Shown here in pieces: positions 16,670 through 24,041 of a DNA stretch of 64,000 nucleotides. The stretch covers positions 1,984,001 through 2,048,000 of the forward strand of contig OZ241987.1 of the NCBI GenBank assembly GCA_965204395.1, read 5' to 3'. The notes beneath the pieces were generated by a model. The model made no database searches, was not told the DNA's origin, and worked only from the letters and a program-made list of their open reading frames with translations. The position numbers and the translations under genes were made by a program. The stretch is from Bin87 sp965204395 (GTDB taxonomy: Bacteria; Chloroflexota; Dehalococcoidia; Lucifugimonadales; UBA3495). Numbering within the stretch: the stretch's first letter is position 1; each line of letters starts with the position of its first letter.

Positions 16670-17122
16670 TCAGATCTCCGTGGCGTCGTCGGACGCGTCG
16701 GGCGGTGTGATGCCGGCGGCGATTTCGAGACGGCGGAGGCGGGCATTGATCCCGCTATCGTGCTCTGTGCGCAGCCGCTGTAACTCGGTCTCGGCTCGCT
16801 CAGCGCGCTGGCGTTGCTGTTCGGCCTGCTGCTGCAACTCCACGTACAACTTTTGGAACTCGTCAGCCCGCTGTTTCGCCTGTGCAGTTTCCTGTCGTGC
16901 TTTCGCGGTTTCCTCTTCGGCTTTTTGAACGCGGTCGTCGCGCAAAATTCCCAACACCAAGGCAAAACCTCCTAACCCGTTGCCAGTGAGTGCGATCGCA
17001 AGTTGGGCGACGCTGGACGCCACGTTGTACTGGATCGCAAGCCAGGCGAATATCGCCGTGACCAGCAGGGCGCTGGTATAGACGGCGAAAGCCATTATAT
17101 ACAATCGGTTTCTCTGGTTCAT
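16670..17122 (-). CDS. Two-TM protein with long cytoplasmic coiled coil
   Basis: A 150-residue protein. Residues about 5-26 (LYIMAFAVYTSALLVTAIFAW) and about 37-60 are hydrophobic, and about 62-125 form a charged coiled coil (KAEEETAKARQETAQAKQRA and onward, rich in Glu, Gln and Arg). The C-terminus is acidic. The ATG at 17122 is chosen because it begins just before the first membrane segment. It ends 6 bases upstream of the hydantoinase A start. No family is recognised; a membrane scaffold or sensor is possible. Confidence 0.6.
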   Translation of the reverse strand: MNQRNRLYIMAFAVYTSALLVTAIFAWLAIQYNVASSVAQLAIALTGNGLGGFALVLGILRDDRVQKAEEETAKARQETAQAKQRADEFQKLYVELQQQAEQQRQRAERAETELQRLRTEHDSGINARLRRLEIAAGITPPDASDDATEI

Positions 17123-17225
17123 TGTGCAGCATCGTTCGTCGCCTGGCGGCGGCATGACATATGCACGTTATTATGAGGCACAAACGTCTGCGGCGCTACG
17201 GTCGCGTGTCACCAGCGGTGACAAC

Positions 17226-17255
17226 AAAAAACCCGGGGAACGCGCGCTCCCCGGG
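17226..17255 (-). terminator. Rho-independent terminator after the first membrane peptide gene
   Basis: Read on the minus strand, a GC-rich stem (CCCGGGGA / TCCCCGGG with a short CGCGCG loop, 17232-17255) is followed by a run of T residues (complement of A at 17226-17231). It lies about 30 bases past the stop of the 53-residue peptide gene and so closes a monocistronic unit. Confidence 0.85.
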
Positions 17256-17283
17256 CTGATTTTCGAGATGGAAGGTTGGGGTT

Positions 17284-17445
17284 TTAGTCGGCAGGCGACG
17301 GGGCCGGCTGGGCCGTGGCGTCCTCGTGTCGCATCTGCGTGGCGGCTGCGTTTTCGTTTTCCTTGCGGCGTATGAAGAAGCGGGGCACGAGCACCCAGAG
17401 CGCGAAGAGTCCTACGAAAGCGACAGCGGCGGCGATGGGAATCAT
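17284..17445 (-). CDS. Tiny single-pass membrane peptide 1 (53 aa)
   Basis: ATG at 17445, TAA at 17284. The translation begins MIPIAAAVAFVGLFALWVLV, a single membrane helix, followed by PRFFIRRKEN and a polar alanine/proline-rich tail. It is clearly homologous to the 49-residue peptide at 17628-17777: both share AFVGLFALWV, PRF and a basic RR stop-transfer. Even the leaders match, with GGAGACA(C/G)ACTGA just before each ATG. It is a complete transcription unit: an operator array (17508-17545), a -10 box (17492-17497) and a terminator (17226-17255). The function is unknown; the shared array with the ammonium transporter promoters suggests a role under nitrogen control. Confidence 0.8.
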   Translation of the reverse strand: MIPIAAAVAFVGLFALWVLVPRFFIRRKENENAAATQMRHEDATAQPAPSPAD

Positions 17446-17491
17446 GGTCAGTGTGTCTCCGTTCGAATCAAGGTAGTTGGTCAGTGAGCGC

Positions 17492-17545
17492 AGTATCGCC
17501 GGAATTTGTTGCGCCCATTTTGCGGCAATGTAACACTTGTGTTAC
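17492..17545 (-). promoter_or_regulatory. 11-bp-phased half-site array and -10 box, peptide 1 promoter
   Basis: On the minus strand the half-sites GTAAC (17545-17541), GTTAC (17534-17530), GCAAA (17523-17519) and GCAAC (17512-17508) recur every 11 bp. Exactly 10 bp after the last comes GATACT (17497-17492) as -10. The last half-site covers the -35 region, as expected for an OmpR-family activator such as GlnR or PhoB. The same geometry occurs at 17831, 39832 and 41528. Confidence 0.8.
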
Positions 17546-17573
17546 CGGCGGACGCGTCACGTGAACGGGCAAC

Positions 17574-17603
17574 AAAAATGGACCCAGGGTATCCCCCAGG
17601 CCC
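17574..17603 (-). terminator. Rho-independent terminator after the second membrane peptide gene
   Basis: On the minus strand GGGCCTGGGG and CCCTGGGTCC arms (17580-17603) with a short loop are followed by ATTTTTG (complement of 17574-17579). It closes the 49-residue peptide unit and separates it from the peptide 1 promoter array. Confidence 0.75.
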
Positions 17604-17627
17604 AAGGTTAGTGAGGAGATCAGGCGG

Positions 17628-17777
17628 CTAATCAGCAGCCTGCGGAGCGAACTCTTCCTGAGGGGCAATAGCGACCGGGGTGGTCTCGTTGTTGTGGCGG
17701 CGCAGGATGAACCGGGGCACGATTACCCAGAGAGCGAACAATCCAACGAAGGCGGCACCAGCGGCTATGGCAAGCAT
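17628..17777 (-). CDS. Tiny single-pass membrane peptide 2 (49 aa)
   Basis: ATG at 17777, stop at 17628. MLAIAAGAAFVGLFALWVIV is one membrane helix, followed by PRFILRRHNNE and an acidic tail ending FAPQAAD. It is a paralogue of the 53-residue peptide at 17284-17445. I prefer this start over ATGs at 17807 and 17891 because GGAGACAGACTGAA just before it is conserved with the paralogue's ribosome site, and the proteins align from their first residues. It has its own array, -10 and terminator, so the pair is a duplicated whole transcription unit rather than an operon. Confidence 0.8.
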   Translation of the reverse strand: MLAIAAGAAFVGLFALWVIVPRFILRRHNNETTPVAIAPQEEFAPQAAD

Positions 17778-17830
17778 TTCAGTCTGTCTCCACGTGAGTT
17801 TGGGCATCTCTGCCCGTTTCGATGGGAGGC

Positions 17831-17884
17831 AGTATGGCGGTTGGGTGTTACACGGGTTTTGCGCCAATGTTACGTCTGTGTAAC
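17831..17884 (-). promoter_or_regulatory. 11-bp-phased half-site array and -10 box, peptide 2 promoter
   Basis: On the minus strand GTTAC (17884-17880), GTAAC (17873-17869), GCAAA (17862-17858) and GTAAC (17851-17847) recur every 11 bp, then 10 bp, then CATACT (17836-17831) as -10. The array-to-ATG distance is within a few bases of that for peptide 1. Confidence 0.8.
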
Positions 17885-17933
17885 TTTTCACAAAGGGTTG
17901 ACGGTCGGTTTTGCGTCAGTAGGTGAGTGTCGG

Positions 17934-18986
17934 TCAGACTCGGGATTCCACTCCGATCCACCAATGCTTGCCCTTGCCGCGACGCTTGCGCTCGTACCCC
18001 CGGGCCCGCAGTTCCAGACCGAACTTGCGCTGACTGTGGGCGAGGTACCCGTTGTCCAGGCACCAGTTGGCGTAGGAGGTGTAGAGTTCGCCGGCCAGAT
18101 TCATAGCCCGTGAGCCGGTGGAGCAGGCATCGGTGACGAAATCGTCGATGGGGCCCATTTCGCTGGCCTGTGATGCGACGGTGATGCGGGGTTCCGGCGG
18201 GCTATCCGGAGCGATCCAGCCGGCGGGGGCGTTGGCTTCGATGTCCTCCGTGAATGATCCGGTCGGACGAAGCCGGCCGGACCCGCTGCCGTAGCCGCCG
18301 GCGTCGCTGATGGGACTCGCGGACGGCATTTCCCGCGAGAAACGCTCCGCGAGGAGCCCGAGCAACCCGTAGTTGCCCGATGACGCCTGCAATGCAACCG
18401 AGATGTCGACGCCGTCCAGACAATATGAAACAAACAGGGACAGGTCCAGGTAACGCGCCAGGCTTCCGAAATGCCCCCAACGGATTTCCTCTCCGTGCAG
18501 GCTGGAGGCGTCCAACGTGAAGTCCATATCGGCGATGGCGTAGGATTGGCGAAACTCCGGAGGTATGCGCCAGGTGGGAGCCATGAGGTCCAGGGCGACG
18601 CTCTGAGCGATGAGGTAAGTGGCCGCCCTAGCATTCCAAAGATCCACGTCCGGTTGGTCAGCGGAGGGTGGAGGGACGTGTGAGACGGGGCCGAAGACGG
18701 TTTCGGCCTCGCGCTGCGTTTGCATCGCCAGGAGGGCGAAAGCGCCGCGGATCTGGTTGCTCGTGGTACGCAGCAACGACCGGTGATCGGTAACGTGCAG
18801 CGGTGCGTTTGGCTGGTGGATTTGGCCGCCCTCGGCGTTGAGGTCCGCGTTGCCGGGGACATGGGTGGCGGTGATGAAACCCCGGTGGGACGCGGCGTAG
18901 ACGGCCATCGCCAGGCACAGATTTTCCCGGGCCAGCCGGACCCGTCCGCCTGGAGTGAGAGCCGTTATTGACGGAGACGATGACAC
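17934..18986 (-). CDS. Protein with a phage-primase-type C-terminal DNA-binding tail
   Basis: A 350-residue protein starting at GTG 18986. The body is alpha-helical and not recognised. The C-terminal 55 residues (LYTSYANWCLDNGYLAHSQR, then KFGLELRARGYERKRRGKGK and HWWIGV) match the winged-helix tail found at the end of D5-like phage and plasmid primase-helicases. It has no P-loop or primase domain, so it may be a replication-initiator-like or regulatory DNA-binding protein left from an integrated element. Both the start and the function are uncertain. Confidence 0.5.
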   Translation of the reverse strand: MSSSPSITALTPGGRVRLARENLCLAMAVYAASHRGFITATHVPGNADLNAEGGQIHQPNAPLHVTDHRSLLRTTSNQIRGAFALLAMQTQREAETVFGPVSHVPPPSADQPDVDLWNARAATYLIAQSVALDLMAPTWRIPPEFRQSYAIADMDFTLDASSLHGEEIRWGHFGSLARYLDLSLFVSYCLDGVDISVALQASSGNYGLLGLLAERFSREMPSASPISDAGGYGSGSGRLRPTGSFTEDIEANAPAGWIAPDSPPEPRITVASQASEMGPIDDFVTDACSTGSRAMNLAGELYTSYANWCLDNGYLAHSQRKFGLELRARGYERKRRGKGKHWWIGVESRV

Positions 18987-19009
18987 GGTCGCTTGAACTG
19001 TTCATACAG

Positions 19010-19046
19010 GTAGGGGCGAACCCGCCTCAGGCGGGTTCGCCCCTAC
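19010..19046. repeat. Palindromic repeat, family A with CCGCCTCAGGCGG core
   Basis: Arms GTAGGGGCGAACCCGCC and GGCGGGTTCGCCCCTAC meet around TCA. It lies between the minus-strand genes starting at 18986 and ending at 19078. Confidence 0.85.
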
Positions 19047-19077
19047 GGAGTTGCGACAAAGGCTACGGGTAAGCGGT

Positions 19078-20049
19078 CTAGGTGTTGATGTCCATAACCA
19101 CCTTGATGATGTTGTCGTCGCGCTGCTCGTACATGTCGTAGGCGTTCTGGATGTCAGAGAAGCCGACGCGGTGGGTGATCAGCTCGGCGGGGTCTGCCCA
19201 GCCGCGGTCACGGAGGTCCACCATGTCCTGGATCTGGCTGATGGGATCGCCGCTGCGCGCGCCGGTAGTGGGGATGATGCGGGGCTGCTTGTCCATCCAG
19301 AGGTTGTGCTCCACGGGCACCATGTGGTCGCTCTGGATTCCGAAGATGATTACCTGTCCGAACTGGCGGATGTGTCGGAAGCACTCGTTGAGCGCGTCGG
19401 GATAGCCGGCGGCTTCGACGCAAACGTCGGGGCCGGCGCCCTTGGTGATCTCCATGACGGCTTCGTGGACGTCCTGCTTATCGGGGTTGATGCGGTGGGT
19501 GGATCCCATCTGCTTGGACTTTTCGAGGCGGTAGTCCAGCGGGTCGACGACGATGACGTTGCGGGCGCCCATGCGGGACAGGATCATGGTGAAGCTGAGG
19601 CCGATGCTGCCCTGGCCGAAGATGAGGATGTTCTGCTGGAGAGGGCTGCCCATCTGGCGGCAGGAATAGAGCACGGTGCCGGGGGGTTGGCACATGACCC
19701 ATTCGTCCAGGCCGCCGTATTCGGGCAGGAGCGCCATGCGGCCGGGTTCGGAAAGCACGTAGTCGCACAGGCCGCCGGTGCCGGGATAGGGAATCACGAT
19801 GACGCGCTGGCCTTCCCTGAACTCGTCGGTCTTGCTGTCCACAATGACGCCGGCGAGTTCGTGAGCGCCCTTGCAGGGAGCCATTGGGTACTCCGACTCG
19901 TCAAGGACCGGGCCGTAGGTGTGGCGGATATCGGAGCCACATACGCTGACGGATTCCATCTTGACGAGGACTTGACCGTCAACGGGGGACGGAGTGTCAA
20001 TTTCGGTGAATTCCCAGCGCTTGGGGGCGACCAGTTGGGCTGCTTTCAT
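19078..20049 (-). CDS. Zinc-dependent alcohol dehydrogenase (MDR family)
   Basis: A 323-residue medium-chain dehydrogenase. The catalytic zinc cysteine lies in MESVSVCGSDIRHTYG, the histidine-glutamate pair in KGAHELAGVIVD, and the NAD-binding Rossmann loop in LIFGQGSIGLSFTMILSRMG, followed by the acidic ribose-binding VVDPLD. A four-cysteine structural zinc lobe is not evident. GGAG precedes the ATG at 20049. It would interconvert an alcohol or polyol and its carbonyl; the substrate is not predictable. It is a stand-alone gene. Confidence 0.88.
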   Translation of the reverse strand: MKAAQLVAPKRWEFTEIDTPSPVDGQVLVKMESVSVCGSDIRHTYGPVLDESEYPMAPCKGAHELAGVIVDSKTDEFREGQRVIVIPYPGTGGLCDYVLSEPGRMALLPEYGGLDEWVMCQPPGTVLYSCRQMGSPLQQNILIFGQGSIGLSFTMILSRMGARNVIVVDPLDYRLEKSKQMGSTHRINPDKQDVHEAVMEITKGAGPDVCVEAAGYPDALNECFRHIRQFGQVIIFGIQSDHMVPVEHNLWMDKQPRIIPTTGARSGDPISQIQDMVDLRDRGWADPAELITHRVGFSDIQNAYDMYEQRDDNIIKVVMDINT

Positions 20050-20145
20050 TTCGGGGCTGCTCCTTTCAATAGGACGACGAATTGAGATTAGATGGCCGGG
20101 CAATAATAGTATGTCGAGGTGACTGGGGCAACCCGGCGAGTTATT

Positions 20146-20240
20146 CGTTCAGGGTCTTTTCAAAGTCGTCACACGTCCCGCTCATGGTGAGCCTGTTGAA
20201 CCACGAGCGCGTCCTTCGACAGGCTCAGGACGAGCGGATA
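20146..20240. repeat. Dispersed repeat, family B (CTTCGACAGGCTCA type)
   Basis: An imperfect inverted pair, CCCGCTCATGGTGAGCCTGT and TCCTTCGACAGGCTCAGGAC, with GAGCG ends. Other copies are at 25098, 29841, 35877 and 46606. It fills the gap between the alcohol dehydrogenase and the first Uma2 gene. Confidence 0.75.
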
Positions 20241-20272
20241 GGTTTCAATCGCACAACTTTGGAAAGGCCCTG

Positions 20273-20875
20273 TTACTCATCCCGTGGGCGTTGGCGATGA
20301 TTGAACAGGTCGGCCAGGGGGATGGACAGGCCAGGCAGCAGCGGCGTGGTGAGAGTGTCGGCACTGGTGAGAACGGGTCGCTCCGTGTATTGATCGCCAC
20401 TTAATTCAAGGGGAAGAACCGTGTCGTTCTGAGGGTCGAAAATCCAATATTCTTGGACACCGGCTTCGGCATAGAGTTGACGTTTACGGACGAGGTCGCG
20501 GTTGCGGTCGGTGGAGAGGATTTCGATGACGATGTCAGGGATGTTTCCCGGGGCGCTGACGTCCGATTCATCACCGGGCGGTCGCAGGAAAATGGATAAG
20601 TCTGGTATCAGGATGCGGCCCGATTCGCGGGATATGATGATAACCAATTCGGTGTACACTTCTGCCGGTGGCTCGATCAAGCTGTCGAAAAGGATCCTGA
20701 ATTGGGTTATCAGCGTGTCTTTCAAGAACTGGTGGGCACGGCGAGGTCTTGGCATAAAGTAGAGTTCTCCGTCGTCCAGTTCCAGCCAGCGGTATGCGTC
20801 GATCTCTGGCAGATCCAGGAACTCATCGACGGACATACGGGTTCCGGTACGGAGTTTGGGCTTGGAGGTGGTCAT
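20273..20875 (-). CDS. Uma2 family endonuclease, copy 1
   Basis: A 200-residue protein of the Uma2 (DUF820) family, with a PD-(D/E)XK nuclease fold. LIPDLSIFL and IPDIVIEILSTDRNRD carry the acidic residues, with the lysine in RKRQLYAEAGVQEYWIFDP. It starts TSKPKLRTGTRMSVDEFLDL, shared with the next two genes, but is the most diverged of the three. The family is usually found near mobile or multicopy loci; the biological role is unsettled. It is the last of a three-gene tandem array on the minus strand. Confidence 0.85.
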   Translation of the reverse strand: MTTSKPKLRTGTRMSVDEFLDLPEIDAYRWLELDDGELYFMPRPRRAHQFLKDTLITQFRILFDSLIEPPAEVYTELVIIISRESGRILIPDLSIFLRPPGDESDVSAPGNIPDIVIEILSTDRNRDLVRKRQLYAEAGVQEYWIFDPQNDTVLPLELSGDQYTERPVLTSADTLTTPLLPGLSIPLADLFNHRQRPRDE

Positions 20876-20892
20876 GGTGTCCTCCGGGATAT

Positions 20893-21492
20893 CTATTCTT
20901 CCCGGGGCGGGCGACGGCGATGGTGGAATATGTCGGCCAACGGGATGGACAGGCCCGGCAGCAGCGGAGTGGCGAGGGTGTCGGCAGCGGTTAGGGCGGG
21001 GCGCTCGGCGTAGGCGTCGCCGCGCAGTTCGAGCGGAAGGACGGTATCGTTGCGCGGGTCGAAGATCCAGTATTCGCGAACGCCGGCTTGGGAGTAGATC
21101 TGGCGCTTGAACACCAAATCGTGGTTGCGATCTGATGACAAGATTTCCACCACTATGTCGGGGACGCCCTCGACGTGGCGTATGCCGCCGATGTCGTCGC
21201 GACCGGCCAGGATGACCACCAAATCGGGTTCGACAGCGCGCTGTAATTCTTCGGACAAGATGGTGGTTATATCGTGATGCACTTCGTAAGGCGGAATATC
21301 GAATTCATCCAGATGCGCCTCGAAGAAGAGCCGGATGGTAAACATCAGGAACTGGTGATCTTTAGTTGGTGTGCTCATCAGGTAAAGGACCCCGTCGAAC
21401 AGCTCCAGGCGCTCGTCGGTTTCGCCGAGAGCGAGGAACTCGTCGAGGGACATACGTGTCCCGGTGCGGAGTTTGGGTTTGGAGGTGGTCAT
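20893..21492 (-). CDS. Uma2 family endonuclease, copy 2
   Basis: A 199-residue Uma2 protein sharing most residues with copy 3 (21510-22109), including VEPDLVVILAGRDDIGG, VPDIVVEILSSDRNHD and the KRQIYSQAGVREYWIFDP stretch holding the lysine. The differences cluster in the middle helix (FFEAHLDEFDIPPYEVHHD), likely the target-contact surface. The stop is 17 bases from the start of copy 1. The nuclease residues are intact. Confidence 0.88.
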   Translation of the reverse strand: MTTSKPKLRTGTRMSLDEFLALGETDERLELFDGVLYLMSTPTKDHQFLMFTIRLFFEAHLDEFDIPPYEVHHDITTILSEELQRAVEPDLVVILAGRDDIGGIRHVEGVPDIVVEILSSDRNHDLVFKRQIYSQAGVREYWIFDPRNDTVLPLELRGDAYAERPALTAADTLATPLLPGLSIPLADIFHHRRRPPREE

Positions 21493-21509
21493 GCTGACCT
21501 ATGGGGGAT

Positions 21510-22109
21510 CTATTCTTCCCGGGGCGGGCGACGGCGGTGATGAAAGATGTCGGCCAGGGGGATGGACAGACCGGGCAGCAGGGGCGTGGTGAGGGTGTCG
21601 GCGGCGGTTAGGGTGGGGCGCTCGGCGTAGGCGTCGCCGCGCAGTTCGAGGGGGAGGACGGTATCGTTTCGCGGGTCGAAGATCCAGTATTCTCGGACGC
21701 CGGCTTCGGCGTAAATCCGTCGCTTGAACACCAGGTCGTGGCTGCGGTCGGTGGAGAGGATTTCGATGACGATGTCGGGGACGCCCTCGACGTGGCGTAT
21801 GCCGCCGATGTCATCGCGTCCGCTGAGGATAACGACCACATCAGGTTCCACGGCGCGCTGGAGTTCCGGGGACAGGATGGTGGTTATATCCAAGTGAATT
21901 TCAGCCGGCGGATGTTCAAAGGCATCGATGTGGTCATCAAAGTGGCGGGCGATCCAACGCATCAGGAACTGGTGGTCTTTAGTAGGGGTGCTCATGAGGT
22001 AAAGGACACCGTCAAACAACTCCAGTCTTTCCTCGGTTTCGCCGAGGGCGAGGAACTCTTCGAGGGACATACATGTCCCGGTGCGGAGTTTGGGCTTGGA
22101 GGTGGTCAT
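21510..22109 (-). CDS. Uma2 family endonuclease, copy 3
   Basis: A 199-residue paralogue, the first gene of the tandem array. Its C-terminal 60 residues are almost identical to those of copy 2 (LPLELRGDAYAERP, LPGLSIPLADIFHHRRRP), and the intergenic spacer is shared, so the duplication is recent. The motifs EPDVVVILSGRDD, PDIVIEILSTDRSHD and the KRRIYAEAGVREYW lysine are complete. The stop is 17 bases from copy 2. The LLM gene ends 18 bases upstream. Confidence 0.88.
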   Translation of the reverse strand: MTTSKPKLRTGTCMSLEEFLALGETEERLELFDGVLYLMSTPTKDHQFLMRWIARHFDDHIDAFEHPPAEIHLDITTILSPELQRAVEPDVVVILSGRDDIGGIRHVEGVPDIVIEILSTDRSHDLVFKRRIYAEAGVREYWIFDPRNDTVLPLELRGDAYAERPTLTAADTLTTPLLPGLSIPLADIFHHRRRPPREE

Positions 22110-22127
22110 GGTGACCTCCGGGGATGC

Positions 22128-23069
22128 CTACTTGCTGCCAAGGGGGCCGTGGAAGCGGGGCAGGATTTCCTCGCCGGCCTGCTCCAACTGCTCCATTGAC
22201 TCGGTGCCGGCGCAGAGGGGGCGGATGACGAACTTGAAACCGCCGGCGTCGATGTAATCCTGGATGAAGTCGCCGATTTGCTCGGAGGTGCCTACCGCGG
22301 AGAACTCGGTGAAATGGGCGTCGGGGCGTTGGCGGGTTACAAACTGCTCGGATTTTTCCTCGCCGTCTTTCTGATCGTCGCAGATGTAGTAGCCGATGAG
22401 CACGCCGACGTGGTCCTCCTCGATCTCGCGGTCGTACTGCTGGGCGGTCTCGAAGACGATCTCGCGGCCGGAGCGAACCTCATCGGGCGTAGCGCTGGAG
22501 ACGAGCCAACCATCCCCGACGCGCCCGACTCGTCGAGCCGCGGCGGGACTGCGACCGCCGATCCAGACGGGCGGCGAGGGCTTGAGGAAGGTGCGCGGGG
22601 TTACCGATACGTTGTGGGTGGTGAAGAACTCGCCCTCGTGGGTCACGTCCTGCTCCTCCCAGAGGCGGCGCATGAGGGTAATGGCCTCGTCGGTGCGACG
22701 GGCGCGGTCGGCTTTGGGGACGCCGCAGGCCTCGTACTCGTCGGGGTCCTCTTGGCCGAGGCCGACGGCGGGGAAGAAACGGCCCTGGGAGAGCCAGTCC
22801 AGCGTGGCGACCTGCTTGGCCAGCACCACCGGATTGCGCAGGGGCAATGCCAGGACGCTGGTGCCGAACTTGAGTCGGTCGGAGTAGCCGGCGACCAGGG
22901 AGAGGGCGACCATAGGCTCCAGGCTGAACCGGTCGCTGCAGATGCGGTCGCTGAGCCAGATAGAGTCGTACTCGTACTTATCGCCCAGTTCCACCAGGGT
23001 GCGGAGGAAATTGGGGTCGTCGCCTCCCTGTCCGAATGCGCCGGGGACGTAGCCGATGGCAACGCTCAT
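22128..23069 (-). CDS. LLM-class flavin-dependent oxidoreductase 2
   Basis: A 313-residue luciferase-like enzyme. MVALSLVAGYSDRLKFGTSV and the PLRNPVVLAKQVATLDWLSQ segment followed by GRFFPAVGLGQED are standard family landmarks, and VWIGGRSPAAARRVGRVGDG is the C-terminal phosphate-binding region. It resembles F420-dependent members more than the 2194 paralogue does. The start overlaps the HepT stop by ATGA, so it is translated from the same message as the toxin pair upstream. Substrate unknown. Confidence 0.88.
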   Translation of the reverse strand: MSVAIGYVPGAFGQGGDDPNFLRTLVELGDKYEYDSIWLSDRICSDRFSLEPMVALSLVAGYSDRLKFGTSVLALPLRNPVVLAKQVATLDWLSQGRFFPAVGLGQEDPDEYEACGVPKADRARRTDEAITLMRRLWEEQDVTHEGEFFTTHNVSVTPRTFLKPSPPVWIGGRSPAAARRVGRVGDGWLVSSATPDEVRSGREIVFETAQQYDREIEEDHVGVLIGYYICDDQKDGEEKSEQFVTRQRPDAHFTEFSAVGTSEQIGDFIQDYIDAGGFKFVIRPLCAGTESMEQLEQAGEEILPRFHGPLGSK

Positions 23070-23425
23070 GATGGTTGTCCTCCTGGGTGGTTGTGTGCAG
23101 CCGGCTGTAGCGCGGCGATGAGAACGGGCAGGTGTCCCACCACTATCTCATATACGGTGTTCAGATCTATTTTGTAGTAGTCATGCACTATGTGGTTCCT
23201 GGCGCCTCTGACCTGGTGCCAAAGAATCCCCGGGTACTGTCGCAGCGTACTAGGATCGCATTTGCTGGCAGATTCGCCAACCACCGCTACCAGATAAAAG
23301 ATCATCAGTTGCAGTGGTCGGTTGTGGCAGAACTCGGTGAATTCGGTGTCGCCCAGTACAGCTATGGCTTCGTTGGCGTGCCGTACCATATCTCCGATAC
23401 GCTCGGGATCAGTGCGGTCGCTCAT
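23066..23425 (-). CDS. hepT: HepT-like ribonuclease (HEPN, DUF86)
   Basis: A 119-residue HEPN-domain toxin of the HepT type. The segment VRGARNHIVHDYYKID carries the R-X4-H motif, here RNHIVH, followed two residues later by tyrosine, the RX4HXY form in which a cognate MntA adenylylates the tyrosine to silence the RNase. The toxin therefore looks intact. It overlaps the upstream antitoxin-like gene by 17 bases and the downstream LLM oxidoreductase by 4. The antitoxin beside it is degenerate. Confidence 0.8.
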   Translation of the reverse strand: MSDRTDPERIGDMVRHANEAIAVLGDTEFTEFCHNRPLQLMIFYLVAVVGESASKCDPSTLRQYPGILWHQVRGARNHIVHDYYKIDLNTVYEIVVGHLPVLIAALQPAAHNHPGGQPS

Positions 23426-24008
23426 ACTGCACTTGGGCGGTTTTTTTGAACTCCGCAACCCAATCAGAATCTCTTGGTCCCGCTCTCTCGATACTGGTCA
23501 GGCAACCCAGTACTTTACCGAGTTCATCGCCCATGGTGAATATGTCCCAGCCCACGTTGACTCCGGGCTCGAACTCGGCAAGAAAGCTAACATCGGCGTA
23601 GTTGTTGACCGACTCTCGGCTCGGGTAAGGCAGCTTGGCCAGCCAACGGATTTTTTTGCGCTTGCAGAACTCGGCGATTTTGTCCTTGGGCATCGGTACT
23701 TCTATGTAGTCTGCGCGGTCGTACACGATGCCGTCTTCGCCGGGCCCGTAGCCCAGGTACATCTCCCGCAGATACAGGTGCAGGTCGATTTTGCGGCCCA
23801 GAATGCGGCCGACTTCATCCTCCATCGCTGCCAGCGTGGATAATGAGGGTACGTCCGCTGGGTTGAACTCAATGAGCATCGCATCCGATCCGGCGTCCGG
23901 GCCGGTGCGGAGGGGTTCGTACAGCCAGGTTAGCCGGCGGACCCTGTTGCGTTGGCAAAGGGCGGCGACCTGTTCGTTTTCCGACGTAGTGATTGCTGGC
24001 TTGCTCAT
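23409..24008 (-). CDS. Duplicated, degenerate MntA-like nucleotidyltransferase
   Basis: A 199-residue protein made of two MntA-like nucleotidyltransferase repeats in one chain (about 10-85 and 105-180). Each repeat shows the family frame (VAALCQRNRVRRL...IEFNP and IAEFCKRKKIRWL...AEFEPG), but the catalytic GS-X10-DxD motif is eroded in both: the GS turn is replaced by YEP and YPS, and the DxD by DAM and DVS. It should not transfer AMP in the usual way. It may neutralise HepT by binding alone, or be a decaying antitoxin. Start chosen at the first MSK; an upstream in-frame ATG exists. Confidence 0.7.
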   Translation of the reverse strand: MSKPAITTSENEQVAALCQRNRVRRLTWLYEPLRTGPDAGSDAMLIEFNPADVPSLSTLAAMEDEVGRILGRKIDLHLYLREMYLGYGPGEDGIVYDRADYIEVPMPKDKIAEFCKRKKIRWLAKLPYPSRESVNNYADVSFLAEFEPGVNVGWDIFTMGDELGKVLGCLTSIERAGPRDSDWVAEFKKTAQVQYERPH

Positions 24009-24041
24009 GGCGCTCACGGAAGCCCATTGTATCAATTCTGG

